64,000 nucleotides of DNA from Chitinophaga sp. sic0106 (GTDB taxonomy: Bacteria > Bacteroidota > Bacteroidia > Chitinophagales > Chitinophagaceae): positions 33,428 to 97,427 of the forward strand of contig NZ_JAHUWJ010000027.1 of assembly GCF_019219075.1 (NCBI RefSeq). The letters run 5' to 3'. A program made the position numbers and the translations under genes. Each line of letters starts with the position of its first letter. Within the stretch, counting starts at the first letter, position 1. The notes below the pieces were generated by a model. That model did not search any database, was not told the DNA's origin, and was given only the letters and a program-made list of their open reading frames with translations. Shown piece after piece: positions 37,242 through 45,946 of this stretch.

Positions 37242-38819
37242 ATGAGTATGGAAAATACCGGGATGATAAAATATAGTATGCTGGAGGAATTTAACCTCGG
37301 CACCGGCCAGGCTACCGGCAGGAAGAAAAGAAATGATCCAGCCGATCCTGATTATGTGCCTCCGAAATATGATCCGGAAAATTGCCCGGTTCCTCCCCTG
37401 GCCACCATAAGCAGTAATAAACTACAAGTGCGCATTGCTTACACCGGCAGTCAGTTTATCAGTTTTTCCCATGTGGAAATAGCCCCTTGGGACAAAAGCA
37501 GCAGCACTCCTGCCATTTACAATGATAAATGCCTGGTGCTGCCCGGACAAACACTTGATCTGCTGGCACAGCCCCAAAAGCACGTGGCAGAATGGTGGAA
37601 AATCAATCTTGTCAGCAGTAACTTCTCTAAAAAATTATCGCTGAACCTCATCATCCGGTATACCACTGTTGATGGCGTACAGGATCTGATCACCACCACT
37701 GTCGATATCAACACTGGTAAAGTATGGGATCATATACTACTGCCACGTACAACTTCCGGTGGCGTAAATCTCCTGGAGTTTATTTTGGCAGATACCACCA
37801 TCCCTTCTGTCGAAAATATACCGCCAGTTGCCAACGCAGGCGCAGATGTATCTGTTTTTGTGGAAGATGAGCCGGCCGTACAGCTGCAAGGTAGCGGCAC
37901 CGATGGGGACGGCTATATTGTTTCCTGGCACTGGGATAAAATTGTAGGTCCGGTAGCGTTTCAACTGAGTGATGCTAATGTAGCTCAGCCTATCATCACC
38001 GGACTGGTAGCAGGCCTGTATAAATTCAGACTAACCGTTACGGATAATCGTGGTGCCATCGGGCAGGATGAAGTAAGCATTATGGTAGATGCCAGAGAGG
38101 CAACTACCAATGGTACACTGCTGGCATATGTGGATTCCCTGGCGCAACAAGCATTTATCACGCAAATCGAATTGCGCCCTAACGGCGACGGCGATATGAT
38201 TACCCTGCTGGATACCCCGTTAGGTAGCACAGATGGTGCGTTGTTAAAAACGCCGCCAAAAGGTACCTACGATATGTATGTGACCATTGCAGGTACTGCC
38301 GGCTCCGTAAAAGCAGATTACCAGCAGAAAGCCGTGTGCCAGCCATATCAGGGAGAAGGCTTGTATATATTCCATGATGTGACCATCGGTGATGGGGCAG
38401 AAGGAGTGGCGGTTACCTTATCCAGCGGCAGCTGTGGCGACGAACCGGTAACGCTGATCTATGCTAAACTTACCATCACCAACAATACCATTACAGAACA
38501 GGCGCTTTTGCCATTTGGTAAAAAGATAGTGCGCAGCGCGAATGTAAACGTACGTTTCTACCAGGATGCAGCACTCACCCAGCCGGCAACAGCCAATGTA
38601 TTACTCAACTATCGTATTACCACTACTGATGCAGTAACCGCCGGTACACGTGTGCTGGATACCTATACCCAGGTGACGAACACGGATAGTATCCTGCTGA
38701 CAAGAGACAGAGGCGAAGCCGTTTATGACCTGAGCCTGGACCCGGAAAAGCAGTTGCTAAGTGATACGGATATTACCTATGAGCTTTTGCCAGGCGTAGG
38801 TTATAAAGTGATAAGTTAA
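37242..38819 (+). CDS. Tail fibre/receptor-binding protein 3 with PKD-like domain
   Basis: The 525-residue product is the third with the N-terminal docking module (NTGMIKYSMLEEFNLGTGQATGRKKRNDPADPDYVPP ... NCPVPP). A PKD/REJ-like Ig-fold domain lies at about residues 190-285, with the signature P-P-V-A-N-A-G-A-D, D-G-D-G-Y-I-V-S-W-H-W and L-T-V-T-D-N-R-G-A. Further beta-sandwich stretches follow to the C-terminus. PKD domains mediate surface and carbohydrate contacts. It ends 30 bases before the large collar protein. Confidence 0.65.
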   Translation: MSMENTGMIKYSMLEEFNLGTGQATGRKKRNDPADPDYVPPKYDPENCPVPPLATISSNKLQVRIAYTGSQFISFSHVEIAPWDKSSSTPAIYNDKCLVLPGQTLDLLAQPQKHVAEWWKINLVSSNFSKKLSLNLIIRYTTVDGVQDLITTTVDINTGKVWDHILLPRTTSGGVNLLEFILADTTIPSVENIPPVANAGADVSVFVEDEPAVQLQGSGTDGDGYIVSWHWDKIVGPVAFQLSDANVAQPIITGLVAGLYKFRLTVTDNRGAIGQDEVSIMVDAREATTNGTLLAYVDSLAQQAFITQIELRPNGDGDMITLLDTPLGSTDGALLKTPPKGTYDMYVTIAGTAGSVKADYQQKAVCQPYQGEGLYIFHDVTIGDGAEGVAVTLSSGSCGDEPVTLIYAKLTITNNTITEQALLPFGKKIVRSANVNVRFYQDAALTQPATANVLLNYRITTTDAVTAGTRVLDTYTQVTNTDSILLTRDRGEAVYDLSLDPEKQLLSDTDITYELLPGVGYKVIS

Positions 38820-38849
38820 ACAGATCGTTAAATTTTTATAAGCTCGTAA

Positions 38850-41210
38850 ATGTCAAGATTTAAATTTTGCCCTGACTTATTTTTAGAAGCCATTGAACTG
38901 AACCGGTTTGCTGAGTTTATGGACCAGCAGGGATTTCGAAAAAATATCCTGGAAAATTCAATGTCTTTCGGCCTCATCAAAAACGAACGTCTTGATCCGG
39001 ATTTCGGGAATGCAAAAGTAGAAAGGGACCTGGACACAACCGTTGGCCAGAAAACAATAAAGATCAGGGAAGCCAGGGGCATTGATGCGGATGGTAACTT
39101 TATCTACCTGCCTGAAACTAATGGTATACCTGTACCAGCAGATGGTGAATGGTATTGGGTGAAGTTACGCTATTTGCCGGTACATGAAGAACAGGGAGAG
39201 GTTAGTCTCGCTATAAATGGTGATCTGGTAGGTGTAGGAACAAAATTTACTACTACGCTGCGCGGTTTGCCTAACTTTCCTTCAAGAATTTCGTTCCCAG
39301 GCTCCAGGTATAATAAACAGGAATATGATGTGCTGGAAGTGATCGATGATCAACATGCGAAAGTTGCACATCCGGCTACCACTACTACCGGTATCGCAGA
39401 GTTTGTAGTGGAAGAACACCTGAAATACCGCGTGGTTGGTACCTTTACACCAGGTGCTGCCATACCGAATGCTAACAAATTTCCATTCCAATATGATGGC
39501 GGTACTTATTCCCTCGAAAGGGAGCTGCAAAATAACGTGATTCCTGGCGTCTACAACGTAGGACGCGAATTTTTTATCGCCCGCGTAAAAGCAGAAGGGG
39601 GTAACGTCATTATCCAGGATAAGCGACTGGAATACTGGATGACACAGGCCGGCTACAACGCTGTTGAAATAGACCCTAATGAAAACCCCCTAATTGGCGT
39701 GGAGTCTGTTAAGTGGCAACATCCATCAACACCGGCTAATAAAAACCTCATCCAGGTCGCCTGGGGTATGCGGACCCAAAACTGGTCAGTGGATGCTTCC
39801 TTTAATATCCTCACCTTGTTAGGTGGTGCCACCGGTGGTATTTATAAATCTACGGAAGACTTTACCAATGGTGATTTTAATGGCTGGCGGGTATACTTTC
39901 CAAACGGCAACTATCGCAGGGTCATTTCCTCGGTGAAACAAGGTCTTGCGATCAACCTGCAGCTTGATGTACTGGATATCAACGATGTTTCCGATGATGG
40001 TGGTGAAACATTTATTACAGGCGAATACATGCTGGTAGTGCCCGATTGTGATCAGGTAATCATCAAATGTGCACCCGATCCTACTGATAACATGGGAAAT
40101 GTGGAGGCCGAATATAGTTTCCCGGTGAATACCCTATATGGCATTTGCGAAGTGGATGCCTATAAAGACCCGGTATGTAATTACCTGATCACTTATCGTT
40201 ATCAGTCGCGCAAAGGCTACACACCTTACAGGCCTCTACCTTCTGATCTTACTCATGGATTTCTTTCGGAAGCATCATTTTCAAATGGTGGTTTACTGAA
40301 ACCCACGGACAGTCGGGTGTTTCAAACCTATACCTCCAATGAATCCAGAGGTTTCATTCCTGTCAGGTCCGCCGCCTATTCCTATAGTCACTTTGTGGGT
40401 AAAATGGATAAGGGAGATGTGAATGGCGTCAATGTCATCGGTGCCTTTACCAATACCCAGATTATGCAGTTACAGGTAGGAAAGGAAAAAGTATACCAGT
40501 ATGTAACAGGCAATGTTACCCTCAACGATGATCTGTACATCAGCCTGAGTGATGAGGGTGCAGTGGAAGGAAACCGCTTTACAATTCACTTCGATTGTAC
40601 AGCACTGGGTTTGAGTGGAAAGAATATTTATATCGTCCGCAACTATGCCGGTGGCAACCCCGACGTACTGAAAAAAATCACCACCGCTGATGTATGGCAT
40701 ATGCTCAACCATGACGGTGGTATCGTGTTCAACTGCGTTTATTCCGGTAATGACTGGTGCCTGTCCGCCAACTATGAACTGCAACATCCCTTTCTCATTG
40801 CAGCTACTGACGGTGTCATCGCCGACCTCTTTGATGCAAATGGATGGGGTAAGGTAAAAGGTTATTTCGGCTATCACCTTTGCGATGGCCGGGAAGGCAC
40901 GCCAGATCTGAGAGACCGGTTTATTGTAGGTGCCGGCAATAGCTACCAGCTGGGCAAAACCGGTGGTGCTGCAACGGTTACACTTACCCTTGGCCAAATG
41001 CCCAAGCACCGCCATGGTCTGAATGCCTCTGGCAGTAGGGATACTAGTGGTACCGGTACCATGATGCAAAATGGCAGAAGTACCACCCCTCCATGGGATG
41101 GTGATGAAAATGGTGGTGTTAGTAATGCCATGGCGAAAGTTGGTAATAACGAGCCACACGAAAACATGCCACCGTATTACGCTCTCTATTATTTTAAAAA
41201 GATGTTCTAA
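38850..41210 (+). CDS. Large tail fibre/baseplate protein with tail-collar domain
   Basis: The 786-residue product has a beta-rich N-terminal part with no recognised domain and a C-terminal phage tail-collar domain (about residues 665-786). The signature is G-Y-H-L-C-D-G-R-E-G-T-P-D-L-R-D-R-F-I-V-G-A-G, the metal-binding P-K-H-R-H motif (about 719), and the terminal H-E-N-M-P-P-Y-Y-A-L-Y-Y-F-K. Collar domains end many long fibres and short tail spikes, and the His pair binds metal in T4 gp12/gp37-type tips. This is probably the tip-bearing receptor-binding fibre, and the gene is followed by a terminator. Confidence 0.78.
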   Translation: MSRFKFCPDLFLEAIELNRFAEFMDQQGFRKNILENSMSFGLIKNERLDPDFGNAKVERDLDTTVGQKTIKIREARGIDADGNFIYLPETNGIPVPADGEWYWVKLRYLPVHEEQGEVSLAINGDLVGVGTKFTTTLRGLPNFPSRISFPGSRYNKQEYDVLEVIDDQHAKVAHPATTTTGIAEFVVEEHLKYRVVGTFTPGAAIPNANKFPFQYDGGTYSLERELQNNVIPGVYNVGREFFIARVKAEGGNVIIQDKRLEYWMTQAGYNAVEIDPNENPLIGVESVKWQHPSTPANKNLIQVAWGMRTQNWSVDASFNILTLLGGATGGIYKSTEDFTNGDFNGWRVYFPNGNYRRVISSVKQGLAINLQLDVLDINDVSDDGGETFITGEYMLVVPDCDQVIIKCAPDPTDNMGNVEAEYSFPVNTLYGICEVDAYKDPVCNYLITYRYQSRKGYTPYRPLPSDLTHGFLSEASFSNGGLLKPTDSRVFQTYTSNESRGFIPVRSAAYSYSHFVGKMDKGDVNGVNVIGAFTNTQIMQLQVGKEKVYQYVTGNVTLNDDLYISLSDEGAVEGNRFTIHFDCTALGLSGKNIYIVRNYAGGNPDVLKKITTADVWHMLNHDGGIVFNCVYSGNDWCLSANYELQHPFLIAATDGVIADLFDANGWGKVKGYFGYHLCDGREGTPDLRDRFIVGAGNSYQLGKTGGAATVTLTLGQMPKHRHGLNASGSRDTSGTGTMMQNGRSTTPPWDGDENGGVSNAMAKVGNNEPHENMPPYYALYYFKKMF

Positions 41211-41219
41211 AATCGGAAA

Positions 41220-41251
41220 GAGTCATTTAATCACACAAGATTAAATGACTC
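41220..41251 (+). terminator. Terminator after the collar fibre gene
   Basis: A perfect 13-bp stem (GAGTCATTTAATC, 41220-41232, pairing with 41239-41251) and a 6-base loop follow the collar gene by 10 bases. The sequence behind it is CTTTACTAAG, so the T run is weak. It most likely marks the end of the structural operon. Confidence 0.7.
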
Positions 41252-41317
41252 CTTTACTAAGAAATATTAATTGTTGTTTTAACCCCGAATTCCTCATCCA
41301 AACCCTATATCCAGATT

Positions 41318-41809
41318 ATGGAAACATTAACGCTTAAGTGTGAAAAGACCCGTGAGTTGTCTATCTACGATTTTTTTGTGGTGCTCCAGGTAGAATGGTT
41401 ACAAGCGGATATCCGACAGAAAATCTATCCAGGTGAAAAAGACAAGAAGTATTGGGGTCGTGTCAAAGAAGGTAAGGAAAACACGATCCTGAAAATTGCA
41501 GAAAGAAATAATCTGCCCAACCTCTTCACCGATCCGTATATCAAAACAGATATCTGCAATCGCGTGTTTCAGAAATCCTCCTATCCGCTGTTTACCTACA
41601 AAAATGCTGATATGAAGGCGGAACTGGAATACCTGGATCTCCTTTTTTATTACTATAAAGGCACAGAAGTGCAATTCGAGCAGGAAGACGGACACGTGCA
41701 AACAGGCATTGTTGCGGCTTATCAGCCATTTGATACCTTCATTACCGTAAATGTAAAGGGAGTGCATACCCGTGTGCCCGTTGCGAAAACACGTAGGGCC
41801 GTGCTATAA
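41318..41809 (+). CDS. Unknown protein after the tail operon terminator
   Basis: The 163-residue product has no export signal. It contains a Lys/Glu-rich helical N-terminal half (KYWGRVKEGKENTILKIAERNNLPNLFTD) and a small beta-barrel-like C-terminal part (YKGTEVQFEQEDGHVQTGIVAAYQPFDTFITVNVKGVHTRVPVAKTRR) with SH3-like strand spacing, which could bind RNA or protein. It lies behind the tail terminator and before an opposite-strand gene, so it may be separate from the tail operon. I do not recognise the family. Confidence 0.55.
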   Translation: METLTLKCEKTRELSIYDFFVVLQVEWLQADIRQKIYPGEKDKKYWGRVKEGKENTILKIAERNNLPNLFTDPYIKTDICNRVFQKSSYPLFTYKNADMKAELEYLDLLFYYYKGTEVQFEQEDGHVQTGIVAAYQPFDTFITVNVKGVHTRVPVAKTRRAVL

Positions 41810-41909
41810 ATTGCTGCGTATTCCCACGTAAATAGCTTTCGCTTAATCATAAGCCAAATCAGGTGGAAAGCAGAAGCTGTCAATCCGCTGAATTCACTGG
41901 TGGCTTCAC

Positions 41910-42533
41910 TCACTTCCCCGCTACAAACATCCAGTCACTATGCACACTCCGCCGCGCTGCACCACTGTCCTGCGGTGCATACACCAGCACTCCTTTGCAA
42001 ACGCCGTCTTTACCAGCTTCGAAGCTGATGCCGGATGCTAAGTCCTCATATACTTGCAGGCTATCTTTATCTTTAACAAAAGTGCCGGTGTTGCGGAGTG
42101 TGTACAGGTTTTGGATAGTGGCCATTGGTGTGCCCGGCCCTAAGCCATTGCTGGTGCGGAATGCAGGTGAGGTGACGTACACCGATTTTACATGTGTGAT
42201 AGCCTCAACCGGACCTCCCATATTTCGCTGACTGAAAATACTGGTCTGATAAATGCCATCAGTATGCCTGGCATACCAGGTGTTGAGATAAGTGCCCATG
42301 GCAGCATCAGAAAAGTCAGGTTTCCCGATTATCTTTATCAATGAGTCAGCATTAGCCTGTATAACAGTGATGCCTATGCGCTTTCCTGGCATGATCAGTG
42401 TAGTGGGATCCGGAACGGGGATGGTTTCTACCGCAGCAGGGTGTAGGGTGTCGGCCTGCCTGTCCGACTGCTGAGAAGGTTGATTACAGGCAGAAGCTAT
42501 GCCTGCCATGATCAGTATCCAATACCTTTTCAT
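41910..42533 (-). CDS. Lipoprotein of unknown function
   Basis: The 207-residue product, from the ATG at 42533, has a lipoprotein signal (KRYWILIMAGIASAC, Cys at residue 16). A Pro/Ser-rich spacer precedes a globular beta-rich domain with a DSLIKIIGKPDFSD...NTWYARH segment. It is divergent from the malate:quinone oxidoreductase gene across about 85 bases that contain two AAAGTTCAT-type repeats, a possible shared operator. The in-frame region upstream of 42533 lacks a credible start. Function is not recognised. Confidence 0.7.
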   Translation of the reverse strand: MKRYWILIMAGIASACNQPSQQSDRQADTLHPAAVETIPVPDPTTLIMPGKRIGITVIQANADSLIKIIGKPDFSDAAMGTYLNTWYARHTDGIYQTSIFSQRNMGGPVEAITHVKSVYVTSPAFRTSNGLGPGTPMATIQNLYTLRNTGTFVKDKDSLQVYEDLASGISFEAGKDGVCKGVLVYAPQDSGAARRSVHSDWMFVAGK

Positions 42534-42618
42534 AAAAAAATGTTTATATCTCTTAAAGTTCATAAACTTTTTTAACAAAAGTTCATTTATATAAGTGTAC
42601 TTCACAAATCGATCCAAT

Positions 42619-44130
42619 ATGCAAAAGCAACAGTTACATACGGACGTGTTATTGATTGGCGCAGGTATTATGAGTGCTACACTGGGTACTTTACTGAAAC
42701 AGCTCGCCCCGGACTGGTCTGTACACATCTACGAGCGGCTCGACAGGGTGGCTGCCGAAAGTTCTGATGCCTGGAACAACGCCGGCACCGGACATTCCGC
42801 CCTATGTGAACTGAACTACACACCGGAGCGGGAGGATGGAAGTATCGAAACAGAGAAAGCCCTGCATATCATCGAGCAATTTGAAGTGACCAAGCAATTC
42901 TGGGCATCATTGGCAGATGCCGGCAGTATAAAAGACCCCGCGTCGTTTATCCGCAGCGTGCCGCATATGAGCTTCGTACATGGCGAAAAAGATGTGGACT
43001 ACCTGCGTAAACGCTTCGAAGCACTGCAGCAATACCAGTTGTACCAGGGAATGGAATATTCCGAAGACCCGCAGCAGCTGAAAGCGTGGATACCTCTGGT
43101 GATGGAAGGTCGCAGCCTCGCAGAAAAAGCTGCCGCTACTTACATGGAGTTAGGTACAGATGTGAATTACGGCACGCTCACCCGTACACTTATTCATCAA
43201 TTGGAAAAGCAACCGGGCGTAAAATTGCATCTCGAACATGAAATAAAAGACCTGAAACAACTCACCGATGGCCGCTGGGAGCTGAGGATAAAGAATCGCC
43301 GCGGAAAGGCCACCCACACCGTTACTGCCGATTTTGTATTCGTTGGCGCCGGTGGCGGTGCCCTCGAGCTGCTGCAGGACAGTGCCATTCCTGAGTCCCG
43401 CCTATACGGCGGTTTCCCTGTTGGCGGTGAATGGCTCGTTTGCCGGAATCCGGAAGTAGTAAACCGCCATCACGCAAAAGTCTACGGCCAGGCCTCCGTT
43501 GGTGCACCTCCCATGAGTGTGCCCCACCTGGATACCCGTATTATCGATGGTGAAAAAGCAATCCTTTTTGGTCCTTTTGCCACCTTTTCCACCAAATTCC
43601 TCAAAGAGGGCTCCTTCTGGGACCTGTTTGAATCCATTAAATACTGGAATATCCTGCCGCTGATGAAAGTGGGCCTGGAAAATTTTGACCTGGAAAAATA
43701 CCTGCTGCAGCAACTCACGCTATCGTTCGAAGATCGCATAGATGCACTGAAAGTATTTTATCCGGAAGCAAAGGCGGAAGACTGGACCCTGCAGGAAGCA
43801 GGGCAGCGGGTGCAGGTGATCTATAACAACCCCAAAGGGGGAGGAGAACTGCGCTTCGGCACGGAAACCGTTACCAGTAAAGATGGTACGATTGCAGCCC
43901 TGCTCGGCGCTTCCCCTGGCGCCTCCACCGCCGTGCCCATCATGCTGGAACTACTCGAAGCCTGCTTTCCCGATAAAGTAACGGACGAATGGAGGGATAC
44001 CTTGCAACAACTCATCCCTACCTACGGCATGCCATTGGAAGGCAATCCCGCACTCATCAATAAAACCAGGAACTGGACCAGTAAAAGTCTTAAATTAGAC
44101 TGGCGCCAGCCTGAAATCAAAAACAAATAG
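42619..44130 (+). CDS. mqo: Malate:quinone oxidoreductase
   Basis: Mqo is a peripheral membrane FAD enzyme that oxidises malate to oxaloacetate and passes electrons to quinone. From the ATG at 42619 the product is 503 residues, the family's usual length. It shows an FAD-binding D-V-L-L-I-G-A-G-I-M-S-A-T-L motif (about residues 9-22), the Mqo signature E-S-S-D-A-W-N-N-A-G-T-G-H-S-A, S-V-P-H-M-S-F-V-H-G, and the C-terminal G-A-S-P-G-A-S-T-A-V. The next gene starts at the very next base after its stop, so both form an operon. The ATG eight codons upstream is less likely. Confidence 0.96.
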   Translation: MQKQQLHTDVLLIGAGIMSATLGTLLKQLAPDWSVHIYERLDRVAAESSDAWNNAGTGHSALCELNYTPEREDGSIETEKALHIIEQFEVTKQFWASLADAGSIKDPASFIRSVPHMSFVHGEKDVDYLRKRFEALQQYQLYQGMEYSEDPQQLKAWIPLVMEGRSLAEKAAATYMELGTDVNYGTLTRTLIHQLEKQPGVKLHLEHEIKDLKQLTDGRWELRIKNRRGKATHTVTADFVFVGAGGGALELLQDSAIPESRLYGGFPVGGEWLVCRNPEVVNRHHAKVYGQASVGAPPMSVPHLDTRIIDGEKAILFGPFATFSTKFLKEGSFWDLFESIKYWNILPLMKVGLENFDLEKYLLQQLTLSFEDRIDALKVFYPEAKAEDWTLQEAGQRVQVIYNNPKGGGELRFGTETVTSKDGTIAALLGASPGASTAVPIMLELLEACFPDKVTDEWRDTLQQLIPTYGMPLEGNPALINKTRNWTSKSLKLDWRQPEIKNK

Positions 44131-44985
44131 ATGAAGTTATTACGATGGGGTAATCCCGGTGAAGAAAAGCCAGGAATACTATTGCACAACAAACGATACG
44201 ACGTATCCGCTCTCGGTGAAGACTATACGAATGATTTTTTAGGCAACGGTGGCCTGGATCGACTGGCCCGGTTTCTGGAACAGGAAGGAGCCAAGCTGCC
44301 AGCAGTTCCGGACCTGGCCCGCACAGGTATTCCACTGGCCAATCCCGGCAAAATAGTTTGCGTAGGCCTCAACTACAAAGATCATATTCGTGAAACCGGA
44401 TTTGTGGGGGAATCAGAGCCGATTCTGTTTCTCAAAGCTATGAGTGCGCTCAATGGTCCTTATGATGGGGTGACTATCCCCAAAAACAGTGTGGAAACAG
44501 ATTGGGAAACAGAGCTGGGCATCGTGATCGGTAAAACCGGTACCAATATCGAAAAGCCAGCCGCCATGGACTACGTGGCCGGTTATATTCTCCATAATGA
44601 TATCAGCGAACGCGCTTACATGAAAAAACGCGGAGGTACGTGGGACAAAGGCAAAGGTTGTAATACGTTTGCTCCCCTGGGTCCTTATTTTGTTACGAAA
44701 GATGAAATCCCTGATCCGGGAAACCTGAAGGTTTGGCTGAAGTTAAACGGGGAATACATGCAAAAAGGAACCACGGCAGATCTGATATGGAAAGTGCCGG
44801 AACTTACCGCCTATACCAGCGAATTCTTCGGACTTTTCCCCGGCGATATTATTTCCACCGGCTCGCCTGCAGGCAGCGGTATCGGGCAGATGCCACCACG
44901 GTTTCTGCGCCCTGGTGATATCATCGAATATGGGATCGACGGACTAGGTACAGGTAAACAACTGCTGCGCTCCTACGGAGGGTAA
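44131..44985 (+). CDS. Fumarylacetoacetate hydrolase family protein
   Basis: The 284-residue product belongs to the FAH superfamily of hydrolases and decarboxylases acting on 2-oxo-acyl compounds. It shows the core V-G-L-N-Y-K-D-H, the metal-ligand region D-W-E-T-E-L-G-I-V-I-G, H-N-D-I-S-E-R, and G-D-I-I-S-T-G-S-P-A-G-S-G. The mqo stop and this ATG abut with no spacing, which indicates translational coupling. A role in 2-oxo acid clearance, for example an oxaloacetate decarboxylase-like activity known from some family members, would suit the pairing with Mqo but is inference. A terminator follows. Confidence 0.88.
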   Translation: MKLLRWGNPGEEKPGILLHNKRYDVSALGEDYTNDFLGNGGLDRLARFLEQEGAKLPAVPDLARTGIPLANPGKIVCVGLNYKDHIRETGFVGESEPILFLKAMSALNGPYDGVTIPKNSVETDWETELGIVIGKTGTNIEKPAAMDYVAGYILHNDISERAYMKKRGGTWDKGKGCNTFAPLGPYFVTKDEIPDPGNLKVWLKLNGEYMQKGTTADLIWKVPELTAYTSEFFGLFPGDIISTGSPAGSGIGQMPPRFLRPGDIIEYGIDGLGTGKQLLRSYGG

Positions 44986-44989
44986 AACC

Positions 44990-45019
44990 ATGAGGAAGGG
45001 GCCTTGGCCCCTTCCTCAT
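44990..45019. terminator. Terminator between FAH and HAD genes
   Basis: A perfect 14-bp stem (ATGAGGAAGGGGCC pairing with GGCCCCTTCCTCAT) with a 2-base loop starts 4 bases after the FAH stop. It is followed on the plus strand by AGGTGATG and has no clear T run. Being almost a perfect palindrome, it could act for both convergent genes. Confidence 0.7.
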
Positions 45020-45078
45020 AGGTGATGATTACCCGCCGAAAGCAAGCAATCATAACCCCTACCTAAAAATTGAAAGCA

Positions 45079-45771
45079 TTAATCCAGGTGCCCTAATATC
45101 TCCCGGATATTAGACAATTTAATATAATTGGGATGCTGAGGCTCCTCATCATGCTGTTCATGCGCCCAGGTGATATGATAAGGGATATGCGAAGCATAAC
45201 CATCCAGCTCGAGCACCGGCAGTACGTCGGATTTCATACTGTTTCCCAGCATCAGAAACGAAGAAGGTGTGCAACTCAGCCTCTTCAACATGCTGGAATA
45301 ATCCGCCGCTTTTTTGTCGCTCATCACTTCCACATGATGGAAGTAATTCTGTAACCCCGAAGTTCTTACTTTGCGCTGCTGGTCCAGCAAATCCCCTTTG
45401 GTGGCTACTACCAGCTGATATTTTCCCTGGAGGTGCTGCAACACTTCTTCTACACCATCCAGTAATTCCACTGGTTTTTGGAGCTGATCCTGTCCGAGCG
45501 CAATGATTTTATTAATGATAGTGGCATCGGCTTTTCCGCCGGTGATCAGGTTGGCGGCTTCAATCATGCTCAACATAAATCCTTTCACACCGTATCCATA
45601 TAGTTTCAGATTCTTCATTTCCGTCTGAAACATAATTTGCAGAATTTCATCCTGTGACATATAGCCAGCCATCATTTCGGCAAACTTTAATTCGTTTTCA
45701 CGGAAGTATGGTTCGTTCACCCATAGCGTGTCGTCGGCATCGAAGGCTATGATCTTTAACTTATCTTTCAT
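45079..45771 (-). CDS. HAD-superfamily hydrolase (phosphatase)
   Basis: The 230-residue product has the HAD motifs: motif I D-A-D-D-T-L-W (nucleophile Asp11 and Asp13), motif II V-V-A-T-K-G-D, the motif III Lys in S-D-K-K-A-A-D-Y, and motif IV L-G-N-S-M-K-S-D. A helical C1 cap lies between motifs I and II. Substrate cannot be told from sequence; small phosphorylated metabolites are typical. It is convergent with the FAH gene and divergent from the CinA-like gene. A TACCTTTG -7 box (plus-strand 45792-45799, read on the minus strand) precedes the start. Confidence 0.9.
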   Translation of the reverse strand: MKDKLKIIAFDADDTLWVNEPYFRENELKFAEMMAGYMSQDEILQIMFQTEMKNLKLYGYGVKGFMLSMIEAANLITGGKADATIINKIIALGQDQLQKPVELLDGVEEVLQHLQGKYQLVVATKGDLLDQQRKVRTSGLQNYFHHVEVMSDKKAADYSSMLKRLSCTPSSFLMLGNSMKSDVLPVLELDGYASHIPYHITWAHEQHDEEPQHPNYIKLSNIREILGHLD

Positions 45772-45791
45772 GTTTTCTGATTCGTCTGCCC

Positions 45792-45799
45792 CAAAGGTA
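45792..45799 (-). promoter_or_regulatory. Possible -7 box of the HAD gene
   Basis: Read on the minus strand the bases are TACCTTTG, matching the Bacteroidota -7 consensus TAnnTTTG, about 20 bases upstream of the start codon at 45771. No TTG is at the usual upstream distance. Confidence 0.35.
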
Positions 45800-45946
45800 A
45801 ATCAATCGGGCGACTTCCTACAGCAGCCAGCTATTATTGGGTTTTGCCATTTGATCTATCTGTGTTTTCATATCCAAAACTGTTGTTTAAAAAGACAGGC
45901 TAATTATTGTGCTATTCGTGGCACAGTGTTAGAATAAAAAAGTTAT

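Larger units (their letters stand above)
17022..41809 (+). mobile_element. Headless contractile phage-tail-like particle cluster
   Basis: About 25 genes, all on the plus strand and mostly with gaps under 70 bases or overlaps, follow the order of contractile-tail morphogenesis: candidate lysis genes, tail terminator candidate, sheath, tube, assembly chaperones, tape measure, hub/peptidase, spike candidate, baseplate, J-like wedge, fibres. No major capsid, portal, protease, terminase, integrase, replication gene or AAA+ ATPase occurs between katE and the lipoprotein gene that bracket it. That excludes a complete prophage and differs from canonical eCIS. I therefore infer a domesticated tailocin-like or injection particle. 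The right boundary (41809 versus the terminator at 41251) is uncertain because the last small gene is unrecognised. Confidence 0.8.

Noticed and set aside
17022..41809. Canonical eCIS or type VI secretion system
   Set aside because: No AAA+ ATPase, multiple sheath/tube paralogues, TssJ/L/M membrane complex or TssB/C pair is present in the cluster.
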